A DNA stretch of 64,000 nucleotides from Bacteroidota bacterium (GCA_016721305.1 JADKIH010000010.1:123735-187734); one strand, 5' to 3'. Counted from the stretch's first letter, positions 46,547 through 57,308 are shown. Program-made: numbers and translations. The notes: generated by a model from the sequence alone, not told the origin.

Positions 46547-49488
46547 ATGCCTGACGAGAAGGAAAAGACTCCGGAATATAACCAGCTACTGAAAGATTAC
46601 CGTGATCTGCAGTTACGAATCACCCGTTTCTCTTATGTTGAGCAACAGTTGATCAATACTCGTGATAGACTTGATCATGAATTGGAATTATATAAACGAT
46701 TGCACAAATTTAATTCCGGCGCCTTGCAGGAACAATCTGATAGCGAGTTCGCCAAATTAATTACGGAAGCAATCATAGATATTTTTGAAGTCGAAAGTGC
46801 TATCTTTTATTTTGAAAAAAGCAGTGGGGTACAGGAAAGGTATCTCTCTGTGGAAGGTATTACAAAAGTTGCCAACCTTGAAACAACTTTGGTTAAAGAA
46901 TTGGAAGATTTAACGAATGCATGGAAGGATCAGCGTCGGTTGATTCTTCAACGGCAGCATTTGGCTTCCTCTCCAACGCTTAACAAGTATGATGAAGGCT
47001 TGTTCTTCTCCTTTTCGGATCCATATTTCGGGTACACTGTTTACATGATGGGATTGATCTCCATTGAACATGCCCCATTATATCAGAAATTGCAATCCCG
47101 ACACGAAACAATTTTCGGAGTCTTTGTTCAGCAGGTTCAGTCATTGGTCGCAAACAGACAGAAAAGTGGTCGTATCAGAGAACAGGTAAAGCGAATCTCT
47201 GCTTCCGAATTGGAATTACGTAAGCTATCGTTCATCGCAACAAAGACTAAAAACGGTGTTATTATAACCGATGCTAACGGAAAAATTGAATGGGTTAATG
47301 AATCATTCGTCAAAACCACCGGTTATGAAAGTTCCGAAGTAATCGGAAAGGATGCAATAAACTATTTGCACAGGTCAGGATTGAATTCAGCTCCTGATCA
47401 ACAATTGCAGGATGCTTTCATTCATCGGGAATTTGTTGAGCTGACACTTGAGAATTTTAACAGAGATGGAGCTATTTATTACAATCAGCTCGAAATTACT
47501 CCGGTTTTCAATGCGGATAATGAATTAGTCAATTATATCGCTCTTCAAAAGATATTACTGCCGAAACAATGTTCCGGCAGGAAATCATGCGAATCAATTC
47601 ACGTTTCGAGTTGATAACTGCTAAATCTGAAATCGGAATCTGGGAATGGCAGCCGAAGATTCGGAAACTTATGTGGAATGAAGTGTTGCTCGATCAGTTT
47701 GGAATTAAAAAAGATGTTACCGATCGTGAACTGTATCCGCTATGGCGACATGTTCTTTATCCGGATGATATAGAAAAGCTCGAGGACGAGGTTAAGAGCC
47801 TGATTTTCCAAAAGGGCGAAATGGTCGAATTGGAATTTCGTATTACCCGCGTCGATAATCGGGAACCTAGAATTATGAAGTGTCTCATCATCGCCGAACA
47901 TGACGCTTCCGAAGAATTGGTTCGGTTAATCGGTACATCGATTGATATTACGGAGAACCGTGAGGCAGAATTGAAACTAAAAGCCAGTGAGGAAAAATAC
48001 CGAAGTATCATTGAGAATATGAACTTAGGACTGGTGGAAGTGGATTTCAAAGGAAATGTTGTTTTCAGTAACAAAAAATTCCACGACTTAACCTTCCTGT
48101 CAGATCCATCAGTACTTATCAATGCACAACACGGCGAGCGATTTGATCGCCCTGATAAGCTGGAATTTAATGTTCTTTCCTACCGAAAAATCGCTGACTC
48201 AGTATTTGAAATAGAGTTCAGGAGAATTGACCACAGACTGGTAACGCTTCTGGAAAGTACGGCGCCGGTTTATGATCAACAGAATAATATCACCGGACAT
48301 ATTAGTATCTATCTCGATATATCCTCCGTTAAGCTCCTTCAAAAGAATCTCGAAGAAGCCGTGATGGAGAGAGATTCATTTATCCGCAAAGTTAACTCCC
48401 TTAAACTTTTCTACGAAGGAATTCTTAATCACTCTCCTGCAGAGATTTTCGTAATTAACTCCGAACTCACTCTTACCTATGTGAATCGCTTGTTCGTGGA
48501 GAACGAAGCCGGTATTCATCGGGAAATTGGGAATGGCTTAAATGAAATTGCTCAGTCGAGACAATTTTCAAAAGAAAAATGGGAGGTCTTAATCGATAAG
48601 ATCAAGGAATCATTGGAAGAAGGCGCTCTGGTGCAATTTGAAGAAATCCGGCATCTCGAAAATGGAGAGGAGAGGAATATTCTTCGAAACATTCTACCAA
48701 ATTATAACGACAAGGGTGTGCTCGAACACATTGTCGTGTCGGGTGTAGATATTACCGATTTAAAACGTGTTCAGGCTGATGTTGTAAATAAAAATGTTGA
48801 ACTCAAGAAAATAAATGCTGAGCTTGATAATTTCGTTTACAGTATTTCACATGATCTACGTTCACCGCTATTGTCCATCAAAGGGATTTTAGATCTAATT
48901 ATTGAGAAGGGTGGACTCGATGAAAATAATCTGCGCTATATTCAAATGGCGGATTTGTCGGCCGGCCGATTGGATGGAACAATTCAGGAGATTCTCGAAT
49001 ATTCAAGAAATGCACGACTTGAATTGAAGTTAACTGAATTTGATGTCAAAGAGATGATTAATTCTATTTTCGACGACTTGAGATTTTCAGATCCGGAAGA
49101 AATAAAATTTGAACTCAATATTGAAGGGCCTCCACTTTTGTTTTCCGATAAATACCGTGTCAATACTCTCCTGAAAAACATTATTGGTAATTCAGTAAAA
49201 TATAAGCGCTCCCATATTCCTGATTCATTTGTACGTGTATATGTTTACCGAGAGGCCAACAATATTGTGATAAAAGTTGTCGATAACGGTGAAGGTATTT
49301 CTGAGAAGAACATCGATAAGATATTTGATATGTTTTATCGTGGTACCAGCAAGTCTGTAGGTACAGGCCTTGGCCTTTATATTTGTAAGGAAATTTTGAT
49401 AAAACTTAGCGGTAATGTTGATGTGGAATCTGTTCGGGGAGAAGGAACAACTATGAAGCTGACATTGCCATTATCACAGCCTAATTGA
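46547..49488 (+). CDS. Multi-PAS sensor histidine kinase; one frameshift
   Basis: Two frames (46547-47614, 47569-49488) join with one base added to the A-run at 47547-47550, giving NYIALQKDITAETMFRQE and a 980-residue protein. Order: coiled coil (about 1-60), GAF-like domain (60-215), PAS (about 225-340, NGVIITDANGKIEWVNESF), PAS (345-475), PAS (485-600), PAS (620-740), HisKA with the phospho-His in YSISHDLRSPLLS (about 769), and HATPase with NSVKYKR, DNGEGIS and GTGLGLYICKE. No membrane helix is visible, so it is a cytosolic sensor. It probably phosphorylates the regulator that starts 5 bp later. Confidence 0.9.
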
Positions 49489-49493
49489 ATATT

Positions 49494-49880
49494 ATGAGAA
49501 AGATACTTTTAATAGATGATGACCAAATCTCGAATTTTCTGCACGAGGAAGTTTTGCGTCAGGCTGATCCATCATGTGAGGTGATCATTTTCAGATCAAG
49601 TTTAGAGGGCCTTGAATTTTTGAATAGAGCGATTAGTTCCGGCGAGAATATACCTGATTATTTGTTTCTCGATATTAGGATGCCCGAAATGAGTGGGTTC
49701 GAACTTCTCGACGAATTAGTGAAATTGCCGGAGGAGAATTTGCGTAAAATGAAAATCTATATGCTGACTTCTTCATTGGACGAAAAAGACAAATTGCGTT
49801 CAGAGGAATATCCGATCATTGCCGGCTTCAGAGGGAAAACATTAAATGCAAAGATGTTGAACGAGATTTTTAATGCCTGA
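49494..49880 (+). CDS. Single-domain response regulator
   Basis: Start at ATG 49494 (MRKILLIDDDQISNFL), 5 bp after the kinase stop. About 128 residues, receiver domain only. The acidic pair is in LLIDDDQ, the phospho-acceptor in LFLDIRMPEMSG, the conserved Ser/Thr in MLTSSLDE and the lysine in GFRGKTLN. There is no output domain, so it must act by binding a partner or passing phosphate onward. The link to the upstream kinase is by position. Confidence 0.93.
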   Translation: MRKILLIDDDQISNFLHEEVLRQADPSCEVIIFRSSLEGLEFLNRAISSGENIPDYLFLDIRMPEMSGFELLDELVKLPEENLRKMKIYMLTSSLDEKDKLRSEEYPIIAGFRGKTLNAKMLNEIFNA

Positions 49881-50041
49881 ATGTGCCCCAAAGCTCGAGA
49901 CGTTTTTTAAGAATATAACGCTTCGTTTTTTTACCGAAAGTTCAGCTTTTAGAGCCTTTTTCAGTTTAAGAGAATGCTAATTTCTTTAAAAATCACAGTC
50001 TGTGTTGTTCTAATATGAAGTTTTTAGGCTTCAATGCCTTA

Positions 50042-50076
50042 TTTGATGCGGGTTTCAGAGGGATTTCCTATTTTTG
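50042..50076 (+). promoter_or_regulatory. Possible promoter of the SBBP/SprB gene
   Basis: TTTG (50042-50045) and TATTTTTG (50069-50076), 23 bp apart, fit the phylum's promoter rule; the ATG is 20 bp later. The interval 49881-50096 is otherwise empty. Confidence 0.45.
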
Positions 50077-50096
50077 CTCCTTCTCGGTAAAATCCT

Positions 50097-52193
50097 ATGA
50101 AATTCAAATTTCGTCTTAATCTTCTGTCTTTGTTTCTCCTTTTCACCGCTTCTGTGAGTGGTCAGACATTCCCATGGGCTAATGCTATTAAAAGCGAAGG
50201 ATTCGATGAAGCTTTTGATCTGGTCTCAGATTCACAGGGCAATGTCTATGTTGCAGGGCAAATTGAGTTTATGGCAGATTTCGGTTCCGGCGTTCAATTG
50301 CCTTCTGCCGGCATCCATGATATTTTTGTAGCAAAGTATAAATCCGATGGATCATTGATTTTGGCAAAAGTAGCAGGAGGAAAAGGTGGTGATAAGGTAC
50401 AATCTATTACTCTGGACCCTTTCGGACATATTTTCCTTGTCGGGGAATACGAGGATACTGCATACTTCGATGCCATTATGAAAACTACGCTCGGTCCGGG
50501 TGTAAATGATATGTTCGTGGCAAAATATGATACGAGCGGTAATGCCATCTGGGTTCGTAGTATTGATGCCGATGATTCATTGCATACTCGCGGCTATGGT
50601 GTTACTTGTGATGCTCAGGGGAACGTCTATGGTTGTGGTGGTATAAAGGGAAATGTTACTTACGAGGGTAATTATTTGTTTACTTCTGCGGGTGACTACG
50701 ATGGTTCTATACTCAAGTTTGATCCGAACGGAAATTTGGTCTGGGCAAGAAAAATCGGAGGTACTCAGAGTGATAAAGCTTATGGTATCGTAAGTGATAA
50801 TAACGGAAGCCTATATGTAACAGGATATTTTGTCGACCGCGCCGGCTTTGCTCCAGGGGATTCACTGGATGGACGCGGCGGGACTGATGCCTTTCTTGCT
50901 AAATATGATACTGCGGGAAATTACCTCTGGGCTGTTCAGGCCGGCGATACGGGTTTTGAACGGGGATGGGATGTTACAGTTAATGTGAATGGTGATATTG
51001 TTATTACGGGCGAAGAAGGCGGACATGCTATTTTCGGCTCGAATCATATTTATGGAATGGGAGGAGAGGATATGTTTCTCGCTTCATACGATGCAAACGG
51101 AAACAATCGCTGGGCATTACGTGGTGGCGGTGCCGAAGATGATATCGGTCGTGGCGTTACTCACGATTCGAACGGTAATCTGTATGTGATCGGGGATTTC
51201 GCAGCTACTGCTTTTTTCCCGCCTCAAACGATAAACGGAATTTCGTTTGCCGATGTTTTCATGGTAAGCTATGATTCAACAGGAAGTAATCTCAACTGGA
51301 TTCAAACTGCCGGTGGCCTCGATAACGACAGAGGCAGAGGTGTGGGGTGCGATGCAAATGGAAATGTGTATTTCTGTGGAGAGTTTGTTGATTCGATTGA
51401 TTTCGGAAGCAATCACGTTATCGGTGATACGCTGCTTGATATTTTTGTAACAAAATATTCGATCTCAAATTTAATTTGCACTGCGACGGCAAATATAACT
51501 TCTACCAACGGTTGTGCCGGAGAATGCTTTGCATCGGCTACCGTTGTTGCAAATGGTCAGGGAGCGATTGCCTACAGCTGGTCAACAAGCCCTGTTCAAA
51601 CGACGGCATCGGCTTCCGGTTTGTGCGCCGGAAACTATGTTGTCACAATAACGGATGCGAATGGCTGTACAGCAACTTCGAGTGTCAGCATCAATGACCC
51701 TGCACCGTTACTGATGTCGGCTGTTGTTACTGATGCTACCTGCACAGGTTGTGCCGATGGAACTATTGACGTCTCTGTTTCAGGAGGAACTCCGGCTTAT
51801 TCTTATTTGTGGAATATCGGTGAGATTACGGAAGACTTATCCATCTTGTATGCCGGAACGTATTCCGAATGTATCACTGATGCTAACGGTTGTGTGGTTT
51901 GTGATACTTTTACTGTATTGGATCCGGGTACTTCTGTCAATAATCCGGAAAACGAGTTCAGCTTCTCCGTATATCCAAATCCATCGTACGGTAGCCTTTC
52001 CATTAAAGTGAATCTTACTTCTGAGATGAATCGCATTGCTATCTTTTCGTGCGACGGGAAAGAAATTGTTTCACAGGATTTCAAAGGGTCACTCTTTAAT
52101 TTGTCTACAGTCGATCTTCCTGCTGGACTCTATATTGTCGAGCTTACTTTCTCTGACGGTAAAAAGGGCTATCAACGACTGATGAAAATTTAG
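50097..52193 (+). CDS. Secreted SBBP-repeat and SprB-repeat protein with T9SS sorting domain
   Basis: A 698-residue protein. Signal peptide (MKFKFRLNLLSLFLLFTASVSG), then about eight SBBP-type propeller repeats with the signature GNVYVAGQIE, DIFVAKYKSDG, GHIFLVGEYED, MFVAKYDTSGN. Two SprB-like repeats follow at about 455-605 (NGCAGECFASATVV, GNYVVTITDANGC, CTGCADGTIDVSVSGG). The final 80 residues are a T9SS type A domain (SVYPNPSYGSLSIKV ... PAGLYIVEL). SprB repeats are known from a gliding adhesin, so a surface adhesion role is plausible. No enzyme motif seen. Confidence 0.87.
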   Translation: MKFKFRLNLLSLFLLFTASVSGQTFPWANAIKSEGFDEAFDLVSDSQGNVYVAGQIEFMADFGSGVQLPSAGIHDIFVAKYKSDGSLILAKVAGGKGGDKVQSITLDPFGHIFLVGEYEDTAYFDAIMKTTLGPGVNDMFVAKYDTSGNAIWVRSIDADDSLHTRGYGVTCDAQGNVYGCGGIKGNVTYEGNYLFTSAGDYDGSILKFDPNGNLVWARKIGGTQSDKAYGIVSDNNGSLYVTGYFVDRAGFAPGDSLDGRGGTDAFLAKYDTAGNYLWAVQAGDTGFERGWDVTVNVNGDIVITGEEGGHAIFGSNHIYGMGGEDMFLASYDANGNNRWALRGGGAEDDIGRGVTHDSNGNLYVIGDFAATAFFPPQTINGISFADVFMVSYDSTGSNLNWIQTAGGLDNDRGRGVGCDANGNVYFCGEFVDSIDFGSNHVIGDTLLDIFVTKYSISNLICTATANITSTNGCAGECFASATVVANGQGAIAYSWSTSPVQTTASASGLCAGNYVVTITDANGCTATSSVSINDPAPLLMSAVVTDATCTGCADGTIDVSVSGGTPAYSYLWNIGEITEDLSILYAGTYSECITDANGCVVCDTFTVLDPGTSVNNPENEFSFSVYPNPSYGSLSIKVNLTSEMNRIAIFSCDGKEIVSQDFKGSLFNLSTVDLPAGLYIVELTFSDGKKGYQRLMKI

Positions 52194-52259
52194 AAAAATG
52201 AAGTTGTAACTGAAATTTGACAATTCGCTGTCGGAACAGTTGATTTTAGCGTGAATTTT

Positions 52260-52286
52260 GAATTCAGAATTTAAAATTCCGAATTC
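52260..52286. repeat. GAATTC-rich imperfect palindrome
   Basis: GAATTCAGAATTT (52260-52272) and AAATTCCGAATTC (52274-52286) form 13-bp arms with one mismatch, 67 bp after the SBBP gene stop. Confidence 0.7.
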
Positions 52287-52349
52287 TTTTCATTTCGTGT
52301 TTTTGGGGTTTAGAAAAATCATTACTATTGATCTTCTAATCTTCTTTAC

Positions 52350-54110
52350 ATGAAAAAAATATTACTCATTTCATTTGTCTTTTTCTCAGTCCTGAACTCA
52401 AAAGCGCAATTGGCCAGCGAAACCATAATCGGTCGAACGATGTACGATGTTCAGTGCAATGATTCTCCGTACGGACAACTCGTTCACAATGCCGACGGAA
52501 CCATGTCGGCGGTTTGGAATTTTTCCCCCGATTCGACAACGAACTTTCCCAATAGGGGAACGGCATACAACTATTTCGACGGAGCCAATTGGGCTGCAAT
52601 GCCAACTACTTGCATTGACCCGTACCGAACTGGCTATTCCTCGATTGTGACCACGTCATCCGGACATGAGATCACAATTCAACACACCGGAACCGGTATG
52701 TCGGTGAATTATTGTCCTGTAAAAGGAAGCGGTTCGTGGTCGGCATCGAAGCCATGGGGAACAAATAATTATGACACTTGGGCGAAATCAGCTTCTGATG
52801 GCGATTCAGTTTATGCCATCTGGCATGGAACGGGAACATCAGGAACACCTATAGCAGGGCAGGATGGGCCATTGTATTTTGTATCCTCTTTTGATGGTGG
52901 ACAAACATGGTCTCCGAAAACGATTATTCATGAAATTGATTCTACATTTTACAGCGGATTTGGAGGTGAGCATTATGACATAGATGCAAGTGCCGGAGTG
53001 GTTGCTATTTTATTTGGTGATCCCCGAACCGATCTCGGTGTTCTTAAGTCACATGATGGTGGCGCTACCTGGACTAAAACAATTATCGAAACAAATCCAT
53101 TGCCTCACTATGGAAATTTCGTGGCGATTTCAGATACTAATTCAGATGGTATCATAGATACTGTACAAACAAGTTCCGGAAATCAGTCACTTTTGATCGA
53201 TAATGATGGTATGTGTCATGTCTGGTTTACTCAACTAAGGTGGTATTGCGATATTTCGACTGTAGGAATTTATAACTATTTCCCTTTTGATGATGGACTA
53301 CAATATTGGAATGAGGATATGGGGACAGATAATTTTATCAAAATTGCGGAGCAACAGGACTTAAATGGTAATGGCATTCTTGATGATGCATTGCAAGGCT
53401 CATCATGTGTTTATATTGGGGGACCAAATTCCTATAGATTGAGCAAAACCGGATTTCCTTCAGCCGGCATCGATGCGAATGGTACAATTTATCTTGCTTA
53501 TCAAACACAAACGGAGAATTCGGATTCAGCTTTGTTCGGCCGATTCCATACACATCCATTCGTAAGTACGCTTCCTAAAATCGCAGGCAGTTATAATTAT
53601 TGGAACTGGACTTATCCGTTTGATATTACTATAACAGTTGCTGAAGGAGGAAATAGTGAATTCGAAGAAGGTGTTTTTCCAACTATGGCAAGGCGAGTAA
53701 GCCAATATGCATACATCATGTATGAACGCGATCAGGTACCCGGACTACATACTACGTCCTGCGGCATTCTTCCGGATTCTTATACAAATGAGATAGTCGT
53801 TGCACAAGTTTATGCAACAACGGTGGGTGTAAAAGAATTGCAGAATGACATGATCTCTGCAATTTCTGTTTCTCCCAATCCTGCTTCTGACAAAATCGTT
53901 CTGCAATTTCTATTGAAAGAAAAGGGAAATGGAATTATAGAAATCAAATCCATGACAGGTACTACTTATTATTCTCGCCCCGGCAGAGTTTTATCAAAAG
54001 GACTTAATGTAGAGGAAATATCTGTTGCAGATTTTCCGGCTGGAGTTTATTTCTGTTCTCTCATTGTGAATGGAAAAATAGTTGTCGAGAAACTTGTGGT
54101 AAGTCACTAA
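52350..54110 (+). CDS. Secreted Asp-box protein with Ca-binding-like loops and T9SS domain (paralogue 1)
   Basis: A 586-residue protein with signal peptide (MKKILLISFVFFSVLNSKA). It carries Asp-box motifs typical of sialidase-like propellers (SFDGGQTWSPKTI, SHDGGATWTKTI) and loops of EF-hand/dockerin type (DTNSDGIIDTVQ, DLNGNGILDDAL). The C-terminus is a T9SS type A domain (SVSPNPASDKIVLQF ... PAGVYFCSLIVNG). It is closely similar along its whole length to the next gene. Sialidase catalytic residues (Arg triad, Tyr/Glu) were not recognised, so binding is as likely as catalysis. Confidence 0.82.
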   Translation: MKKILLISFVFFSVLNSKAQLASETIIGRTMYDVQCNDSPYGQLVHNADGTMSAVWNFSPDSTTNFPNRGTAYNYFDGANWAAMPTTCIDPYRTGYSSIVTTSSGHEITIQHTGTGMSVNYCPVKGSGSWSASKPWGTNNYDTWAKSASDGDSVYAIWHGTGTSGTPIAGQDGPLYFVSSFDGGQTWSPKTIIHEIDSTFYSGFGGEHYDIDASAGVVAILFGDPRTDLGVLKSHDGGATWTKTIIETNPLPHYGNFVAISDTNSDGIIDTVQTSSGNQSLLIDNDGMCHVWFTQLRWYCDISTVGIYNYFPFDDGLQYWNEDMGTDNFIKIAEQQDLNGNGILDDALQGSSCVYIGGPNSYRLSKTGFPSAGIDANGTIYLAYQTQTENSDSALFGRFHTHPFVSTLPKIAGSYNYWNWTYPFDITITVAEGGNSEFEEGVFPTMARRVSQYAYIMYERDQVPGLHTTSCGILPDSYTNEIVVAQVYATTVGVKELQNDMISAISVSPNPASDKIVLQFLLKEKGNGIIEIKSMTGTTYYSRPGRVLSKGLNVEEISVADFPAGVYFCSLIVNGKIVVEKLVVSH

Positions 54111-54132
54111 TATATTTTTTTAAAACATTATT

Positions 54133-54187
54133 TATACCATTCCTAAATGAAAATACGAATAGAGAATGGTATATCCGCCTTGGCGGA
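54133..54187. repeat. TATACCATTC inverted repeat with an inner GC hairpin
   Basis: TATACCATTC (54133-54142) and GAATGGTATA (54164-54173) pair; next to them TCCGCCTTGGCGGA (54174-54187) is a small palindrome. A partial third arm (TTGGTATAAA) lies downstream. They fill the gap between the two paralogous genes. Confidence 0.75.
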
Positions 54188-54261
54188 TCTAGTTTCCTTT
54201 ATTTCGTAAACTGATGTAAGATTGGTATAAATATTCAGTCACTTTCTAAAAACGTAAACGC

Positions 54262-56031
54262 ATGAAAAGAGTTGTATTCTCTCTGCTGCTCATTATGTCT
54301 TTCTCGATTGTAAAAGCACAACTTTTAAGCGAGACTGTTATAGGAACAACAAAGTACGATGTGCAAAGTAACTTGTCGTCCTTTAATCACATTGTATATA
54401 ATACCGACGGCACCATTTCGGCCGTTTGGAATTACTCACCTGATACCATTTCCAATTTCCCAAACCTCGGTACAGCGTACAATTACTTCGACGGTACAAA
54501 TTGGGGCGCTTATCCAAACAGTCGAATTGAACCCAACAGAACAGGGTTTCCGTCGATTGTAACGACTTCATCCGGACATGAGATTGTATTGCATCACACC
54601 GGCACTTCGATGTCGATGAGTTATCGCCCTACAAAAGGAACCGGTAACTGGACATACTCAACGCCATGGGGAAGTGCCAATAGTGACACCTGGGCTAAAA
54701 CTGCCGCCAGCGGTGATTCTGTTTATGCGATTTGGAATGGAGGAGGAACATCCGGAGTGGCTGTTCATGGCCAATATGGACCAATCTTTTTTAGTGCTTC
54801 TTTTGATGGCGGTCAAACCTGGTCAGCTAAGCGCGTTATTCATGAAATCGATTCCACTTACTATTACGGTTGGAATGCCGAGGATTATTCAATTGATGCA
54901 AATGCCGGCTCTATTGCAATTCTCTTTGGAAATTATTCTACCGATCTTGGTATTATCAAATCGCAAAACGGTGGCCTTACATGGACTAAAACTATTGTTG
55001 ATACACACCCTGTTCCTTTTTTCGGAATCAATACGAATCTTACCGATACGAATGCCGACGGAATAGCTGATTGGATCATGACCTGCAGTGGTGATGAGCA
55101 TCTGTTAATTGATAATGATGGGATGTGCCATGTTTGGTTCACACAAATTGTTTGGTATAGCGATAGTACTACGAGCGGAACAACAGGCTCACCATTCGAC
55201 ACCGATGGAATTCAATATTGGAATGAAGCAATGGGTACGGATCATTTCATAAAAATTCTGACTGCTCAGGACTTCAATGGAAATGGTATTATTGATATTC
55301 CTTCCAGTCCTGCTCCGTGTTATGATCTTTATGTTTCAAATTATTACCGCACAGGCCCTACAGGTAAACCTTCCGCAGGTATCGATGCTAATGGAACCAT
55401 TTATCTGGCATATCAAAGTGTCGACGAGTCGTCGGATACTGTAATTTATCAGGAAGTGCATTCACATTCATATATGAGCACGCTTCCCAAAATTGCCGGT
55501 ACATACAGCCCTTACAATTGGTCTTATCCATTTGATCTTGCTTATTCGATGGCTCAGGGTGGTGATGGTGAAAATCAAGAGAATGTATTACCATCTATTG
55601 CACGCAGAGTAGATCAGTATGCCTACGTTCTATATCAACGCGATTATATCCCGGGGCTACGTACCAGTTTTTGTGATTTTTATTTGCCGGATAATTCATA
55701 TGATAATGAAATGATAGTTGCAAAAGTTGAAGCAGGTACGGTCGGTGTCAGACCAACGATGGCTGAAGGTGTATCGTTGTTTGAAATTTCTCCGAACCCT
55801 GCCCAATCTAAATTCGCTGTGCATTTCAGTTTGGCTAAAAATTCGAACGTAACTATCAGTCTGTCGGATTTGTCAGGTCGGATTGTTTATTCAAGTTCTC
55901 AGCAAGGGGTTTCAAAAGGTTTTTGCAAGCATGAAATCGAAACAACTAATTTGCTGCCGGGTACTTATGTTTGTTCAGTTAGTGCGGAAGGAAGTGTCGT
56001 TTCAAAGAAAGTTATTGTATTGCCAAATTAG
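54262..56031 (+). CDS. Secreted Asp-box protein with Ca-binding-like loops and T9SS domain (paralogue 2)
   Basis: A 589-residue protein, a tandem paralogue of the gene at 52350. Shared blocks include the opening QLLSETVIGTTKYDVQ, GHEIVLHHTGTSMS, Asp-box SFDGGQTWSAK, LLIDNDGMCHVWFTQ, KPSAGIDANGTIYLAYQ and STLPKIAGTYSPYNW. Ca-loop motifs DTNADGIADWIM and DFNGNGIIDIPS are at the same places. The C-terminus is a T9SS type A domain (EISPNPAQSKFAVHF ... PGTYVCSVSAEG). The pair probably arose by duplication and then diverged in loops and sorting domain. Surface location is likely; substrate unknown. Confidence 0.82.
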   Translation: MKRVVFSLLLIMSFSIVKAQLLSETVIGTTKYDVQSNLSSFNHIVYNTDGTISAVWNYSPDTISNFPNLGTAYNYFDGTNWGAYPNSRIEPNRTGFPSIVTTSSGHEIVLHHTGTSMSMSYRPTKGTGNWTYSTPWGSANSDTWAKTAASGDSVYAIWNGGGTSGVAVHGQYGPIFFSASFDGGQTWSAKRVIHEIDSTYYYGWNAEDYSIDANAGSIAILFGNYSTDLGIIKSQNGGLTWTKTIVDTHPVPFFGINTNLTDTNADGIADWIMTCSGDEHLLIDNDGMCHVWFTQIVWYSDSTTSGTTGSPFDTDGIQYWNEAMGTDHFIKILTAQDFNGNGIIDIPSSPAPCYDLYVSNYYRTGPTGKPSAGIDANGTIYLAYQSVDESSDTVIYQEVHSHSYMSTLPKIAGTYSPYNWSYPFDLAYSMAQGGDGENQENVLPSIARRVDQYAYVLYQRDYIPGLRTSFCDFYLPDNSYDNEMIVAKVEAGTVGVRPTMAEGVSLFEISPNPAQSKFAVHFSLAKNSNVTISLSDLSGRIVYSSSQQGVSKGFCKHEIETTNLLPGTYVCSVSAEGSVVSKKVIVLPN

Positions 56032-56831
56032 CTTTCGTCAAGATTTATTTCGTACGGAGGCGGATAGGGTTCTTCTGAAGCACGACGTTTGCATGAAAAT
56101 TTGTACTGGTAGCATATCTTGTACAACTATTTTGTCAGAGGATGAAGCTTTTGTCTTAAGGCTTTTATCTAAGCTATTCCCAAAATAATCCATTTAAATT
56201 TCCTAATGCGTGGATATGTCGCTGCTGACAATTGTCATGCTTTGGAATTTTAATTTTTTCGAAGTGTAAGTTTTCTTTCACAATATTTTGTGAGTGATTT
56301 CAATTTAGATCGTTTTTCAATAAAAGCACGGCGATAAGCTGAAACCAATATGAAGAATATTGCATAAATCTGCCGCAACTACATTCATTAATATATGTAA
56401 TATGTGATACACACTCTAACACCGATTGTTCAGTTTAATATTTTAATAGTACAAGTATGGTATCGTGGATGTGTAGTCGGTTGAGTCTTTTGGAGCCGTC
56501 AAACATGTGGGTGGAAAATAGTACGAGCATTTCGTATGCGAAAGTTGGAAGGCAATTTGTGATTGTTTTTCCTTGTTCATTTTCTTCTTCCGTAGCGATA
56601 CCTGAATTAACATATCAGATTATGATTTACAGCAGCGCCGATATTTCAATTTGCAGTTTGAGTTATCAGGAAGCCGCGAAATCAGCAATGCAGAAAGAAG
56701 AGAAAATGTCAACAATTAACTTAAATCTAATACTAACCGGAAAATTCTATCCCGAGAGAAGTCGAAGAAGTCAGAGCATAAACTGACCATGTATTCGGCT
56801 CTGATCGTTTGAGATGGTGTGATCTTAAATA
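56032..56831. other. 800-bp interval without a convincing gene
   Basis: The interval holds one open frame of 109 codons (56457-56786), but it lacks domain features, a good start site and a normal residue mix. AT content is high. It probably contains the promoter of the response-regulator and kinase genes that follow. No tRNA, riboswitch or clear terminator was seen. Confidence 0.5.
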
Positions 56832-57308
56832 ATGGAGTTTATGGAAAATCAAGCGCGAAAATTTAAAAGAGTAATGGTGGTGGACGATACGTATGTAGAT
56901 CGCTTTATTGCTGAGAGGAACATTCGTAAATTCAATTTTGCAGAAGAAATTATTTTAAAAGATTCAGCACAGTCGGCTCTGGAGTATTTGAAGTCATTGT
57001 CCCGCTCACCTGAATTAGTTCCCGAACTTATCTTTCTGGATATCCGAATGCCCGAAGTCGACGGTTTTGGATTTTTAGCCGAATTTGACTGGCTTCCCGA
57101 TAACGTTAAGAAGAATACGGAGATCGTGATGCTTTCTACATCGTTAAACCCATGTGATTTGGAGCGAGCTCGAAAAAATGCTTATGTAACTAAATTCGTC
57201 AATAAGCCTCTCGACAAAACTGTTATCATGAAACTCCAGAATGGAGAGAGCTCAACGGCCATGGGCGATGACGAAGGCCATGCTGTAATCAGAGTGCGTA
57301 ACAAATAA
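56832..57308 (+). CDS. Single-domain response regulator
   Basis: A 158-residue receiver protein; the start is ATG 56832 or the in-frame ATG 56841. Acidic pair in VMVVDDTYVDRF, phospho-acceptor in LIFLDIRMPEVDGFG, conserved Thr/Ser in MLSTSLNP and lysine in FVNKPLDK. A polar tail of about 25 residues follows the receiver. It lies 96 bp before the PAS kinase and resembles the regulator at 49494 in size and type. It may share phosphate signals with either kinase; this is inference from position. Confidence 0.92.
   Translation: MEFMENQARKFKRVMVVDDTYVDRFIAERNIRKFNFAEEIILKDSAQSALEYLKSLSRSPELVPELIFLDIRMPEVDGFGFLAEFDWLPDNVKKNTEIVMLSTSLNPCDLERARKNAYVTKFVNKPLDKTVIMKLQNGESSTAMGDDEGHAVIRVRNK

Noticed and set aside
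9100..47550. Programmed ribosomal frameshifting in glycan genes
   Set aside because: The sites lack a common slippery heptamer and downstream structure, runs are short, and one gene would need three shifts. Missing bases in the consensus explain all.
56457..56786. 109-codon open frame between the Asp-box paralogue and the response regulator
   Set aside because: No domain, odd residue mix and no good start site; it looks like chance open frame in intergenic DNA.
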